Shown here: positions 61,583 to 64,000 of the stretch, piece by piece
How the letters are laid out: each line of letters opens with the position of its first letter
How positions within the stretch are numbered: the first letter of the stretch is position 1
Source of the DNA: Cydia pomonella
Taxonomy: Eukaryota > Arthropoda > Insecta > Lepidoptera > Tortricidae
Length of the DNA stretch: 64,000 nucleotides
Direction of reading: 5' to 3'
NCBI RefSeq assembly: GCF_033807575.1
Contig: NC_084703.1
Location: forward strand, 11,656,001 to 11,720,000
Position numbers and translations under genes: made by a program
The notes under the pieces: model-generated
Told to the model about the DNA's origin: nothing
What the model saw: the letters and a program-made list of their open reading frames with translations, nothing else
Database searches by the model: none

Positions 61583-64000
61583 AATATCAAATTTGGTACC
61601 CAGTCGTCAGGAAGCTGCACCCCGACCCGGTACAAACCGCTTCAGTCATTTCCTCTCGGGGCGTAGAAAATGTTTTAAGAGAATCTCGAGAGCGTCAGAT
61701 GCCGCGTTATTGATGGATCCAGGAATGGTAGCTAATTAAACACGCCGAAGATATATAGAATATAGATTAACAAAATTTTAAATGAATAAATCGTTCAGTG
61801 CAAACATGAGAAATCCAGAACGTACAAATAGCGCACATTGCTGCAGCAATAACTGTACGCTCTTCATATCTGACCTGAGTTGCTTTTATATACTAAATCA
61901 AGCTAAGGAGCCGCACTAAGATGACTTTATACAAGATAGCTTCTTATCTGTAATTCGACAAATTCTGAATCAGCAATAACATTTTTACCTTTCCTGAACC
62001 CACCAGCGGAGCGGCAGCTGACATTTACTAGGCTTTATGATACATCTCACATTATTACATTATATTGACTTACTATTACATTACATACCTATTATATTAC
62101 ATTTATTAACAAAGTAAAAAAAAGAATGCTTAATAAGACCTTCAGACTAGATAATGAGACAATCCCAAAGCGCCTTTACATTTAATATACCTGATAGGTT
62201 TCTTTCTTACAGACTATTTTTCTATCTGTCAGTTACGTTACCCATAAATCCGTTAGTTTTAGTCCCGTACGTATTGGCTTTGTGCAAAGTTCGTGGTGGG
62301 GAAGTTCAAACGACAACACATTAATTTAATACTTTTTGACTGTCAGAAATCCAATGTGTCCAATACTTGCCAGGGCGACGCTGCGCACAGAGCGAATAAG
62401 TAAATTATTATAAGAGTGAGGGATGTAAGTAATAAGAATGACTCACGCTAACTAATACGGCACGGGTTGGGGCCGAGGCGGTCACCCTAAGAAGGAGCCT
62501 TCAATGAAAACGGTAACTTTTTCAGCTAGTATTTTTTAACAAAGTCCATTTTTTAAGCAAAACCTAATTGTAATTCAAACTATTGGTCCAATTATGAGTA
62601 CGAGTCGCTTAAATCACGTTTGCTTTAATGCCGAATTTCTTTTTCATCTTACGTACGTATAGTAAAAGTAGATTTTTTTAAGAACACAAGCAGCTTTAAG
62701 ATTATACAAATAATAGGTACACGATAAAAAGACAAGCTAAAAGAGTCAAGTGTCGATTTTGTAACGGTGGAATGCTCCAGAAAATGAAGTGTCATACCTA
62801 CGCCTTGGCCCAGACTTGGACCGTTCTAGCGTGTGTCATCCTTTACTTCTAACTTATATTGATAACGTTACTTTGCATAGAATTAATACTTATATCTAAC
62901 AATGGCGGGTTTATGATTTGTACGTAATTGTTGTAATTGAGTACGTAAACTTGTGCCCTATTTGCTAAATAAATACTAGAGTTAACGTTTTAGTTTGTGT
63001 TTTATAACTTTGGGCTTATAGATTATACGCTTACAAATGTTATAATTTATAGGCGGACTCAGCTTACATTTATTTTAATTTAGTTCTAAAAAGGTTCATA
63101 CAAAATGTCTTATACAGTATAGCGGCTGACTGATTATTTGTACAGGCAGTCACGCAGTTAGTAGGATTCTATCAAAAAACCTGCAGAACATGCAAATGAG
63201 CAAATGCCTGCCTCATATGCTAATACATTTTTATATTTTATACAGTACGGCTCATCACCTACGAGATCTGTCCCACCATGGTTGTATCAAAAGTGACGTT
63301 TTGATTAAAATGAAAAAAAAAAAACGAGTTATTTCGCGACAGACAACAACTGCTATGTACCCTTCTGACACTTGGGTCGCAGATCTCTAATTTGGTGGAA
63401 TAATTAAAATCTGTCTCGTACCTCGGGCTAGGTAATCATTAATATCTAAATATTTAACATTTACATCTTTGTTTAAATTAGTTTCCACTTGCAACCAATT
63501 TTTTACACAACGTTTTCTCTTGTATTGGCCAAGCTTTCTCCCGCCGTTAAACCTGTAATAAATGTTAATTATAAACAGTTAACATGTGTTTTGAAATTGG
63601 TTCTCTATTATTCCTAATTAGAACAATACTTAATAAAATAAAATAAACACATTGATAAGCTTGAAAAAATCAGATAAGAAAGATATATCGAAAATTGATA
63701 AAAAAGCTACCGTCAGGGTAACTGTACCACCAAGTCACATATATGTAGTTTATTATAGCAAATCATTAGTGATACGATTCAAAATATAATGCCAAATAAA
63801 AAATTCTTAAATGCCAAATATCTTAATGGCCCTGTTGCTTAATGGTAATAATGTCCTTTATAAAACAAAAAACCATCATTAAAACATGACGGCAAGGACG
63901 TGGGTGATTTCAATTTGAATGTGACGTTTGACCACATTCACTACGAAAATGATATATTGATATTCGTATACCTAAAGTAACTAGTGTTTTTGCATCTTCG
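61583..64000. other. Right end of the window
   Basis: AT-rich intergenic DNA. ATGACTCACGCT near 62427 followed by CACGGGTTGGGGCCGAG resembles the end of the 9705-10000 MITE family. No gene recognised. Confidence 0.4.

Noticed and set aside
1..64000. CRISPR arrays, operons, phage or bacterial defence systems
   Set aside because: No spaced direct-repeat arrays, no ribosome-binding-site-spaced gene strings and clear spliceosomal introns; the DNA is animal nuclear.

Overview
The window is nuclear DNA from an insect, almost certainly a moth or butterfly (Lepidoptera). It has AT-rich intergenic DNA, GT-AG introns and two long multi-exon genes of animal membrane-protein families. Its interspersed repeats match ones I recognise from lepidopteran genomes: tRNA-headed SINEs, the GGGTTCCGTACCC repeat with TCCG/TCTG tracts, and palindromic MITEs. 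Nothing bacterial is present.

Two host genes, both on the + strand, could be assembled exon by exon with consistent splice phases. (1) Positions 1965-28759 hold a 12-exon DEG/ENaC channel subunit of the pickpocket family (553 aa). (2) Positions 42673-56782 hold a 9-exon K+-dependent-type Na+/Ca2+ exchanger of the SLC24/NCKX family (533 aa) with a signal peptide, both alpha repeats and one GC-AG intron. Both encode plasma-membrane cation transport proteins; nothing in the sequence says they work together.

The rest is largely mobile DNA. Introns of the channel gene carry an almost intact antisense non-LTR retrotransposon (11.2-15.1 kb), whose two ORFs lie in one reading frame split by a single UGA. 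They also carry two tRNA-derived SINE families, two small hAT-type elements with perfect 8-bp target duplications, a Harbinger-type MITE, a Tc1 transposase pseudogene split by a MITE, and a mariner-like deletion derivative. Between the genes (28.8-42.6 kb) lie a decayed PD-(D/E)XK-like element fragment, a 1.6-kb near-perfect inverted repeat that carries a small zinc-binding ORF, and a Helitron-like element with a fold-back element nested inside it. A large palindrome and long simple-repeat-bearing repeats follow. Introns of the exchanger gene hold a 3'-truncated Copia element (gag to integrase) and a full-length 1680-bp DD41D mariner-type transposon with an intact 358-aa transposase. Downstream (56.8-64 kb) are a second copy of the fold-back family and several MITEs, with no gene recognised.

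All assignments come from reading the sequence and from knowledge of the families. No alignment or database search was run. Exon borders rest on splice consensus, phase agreement and domain continuity.
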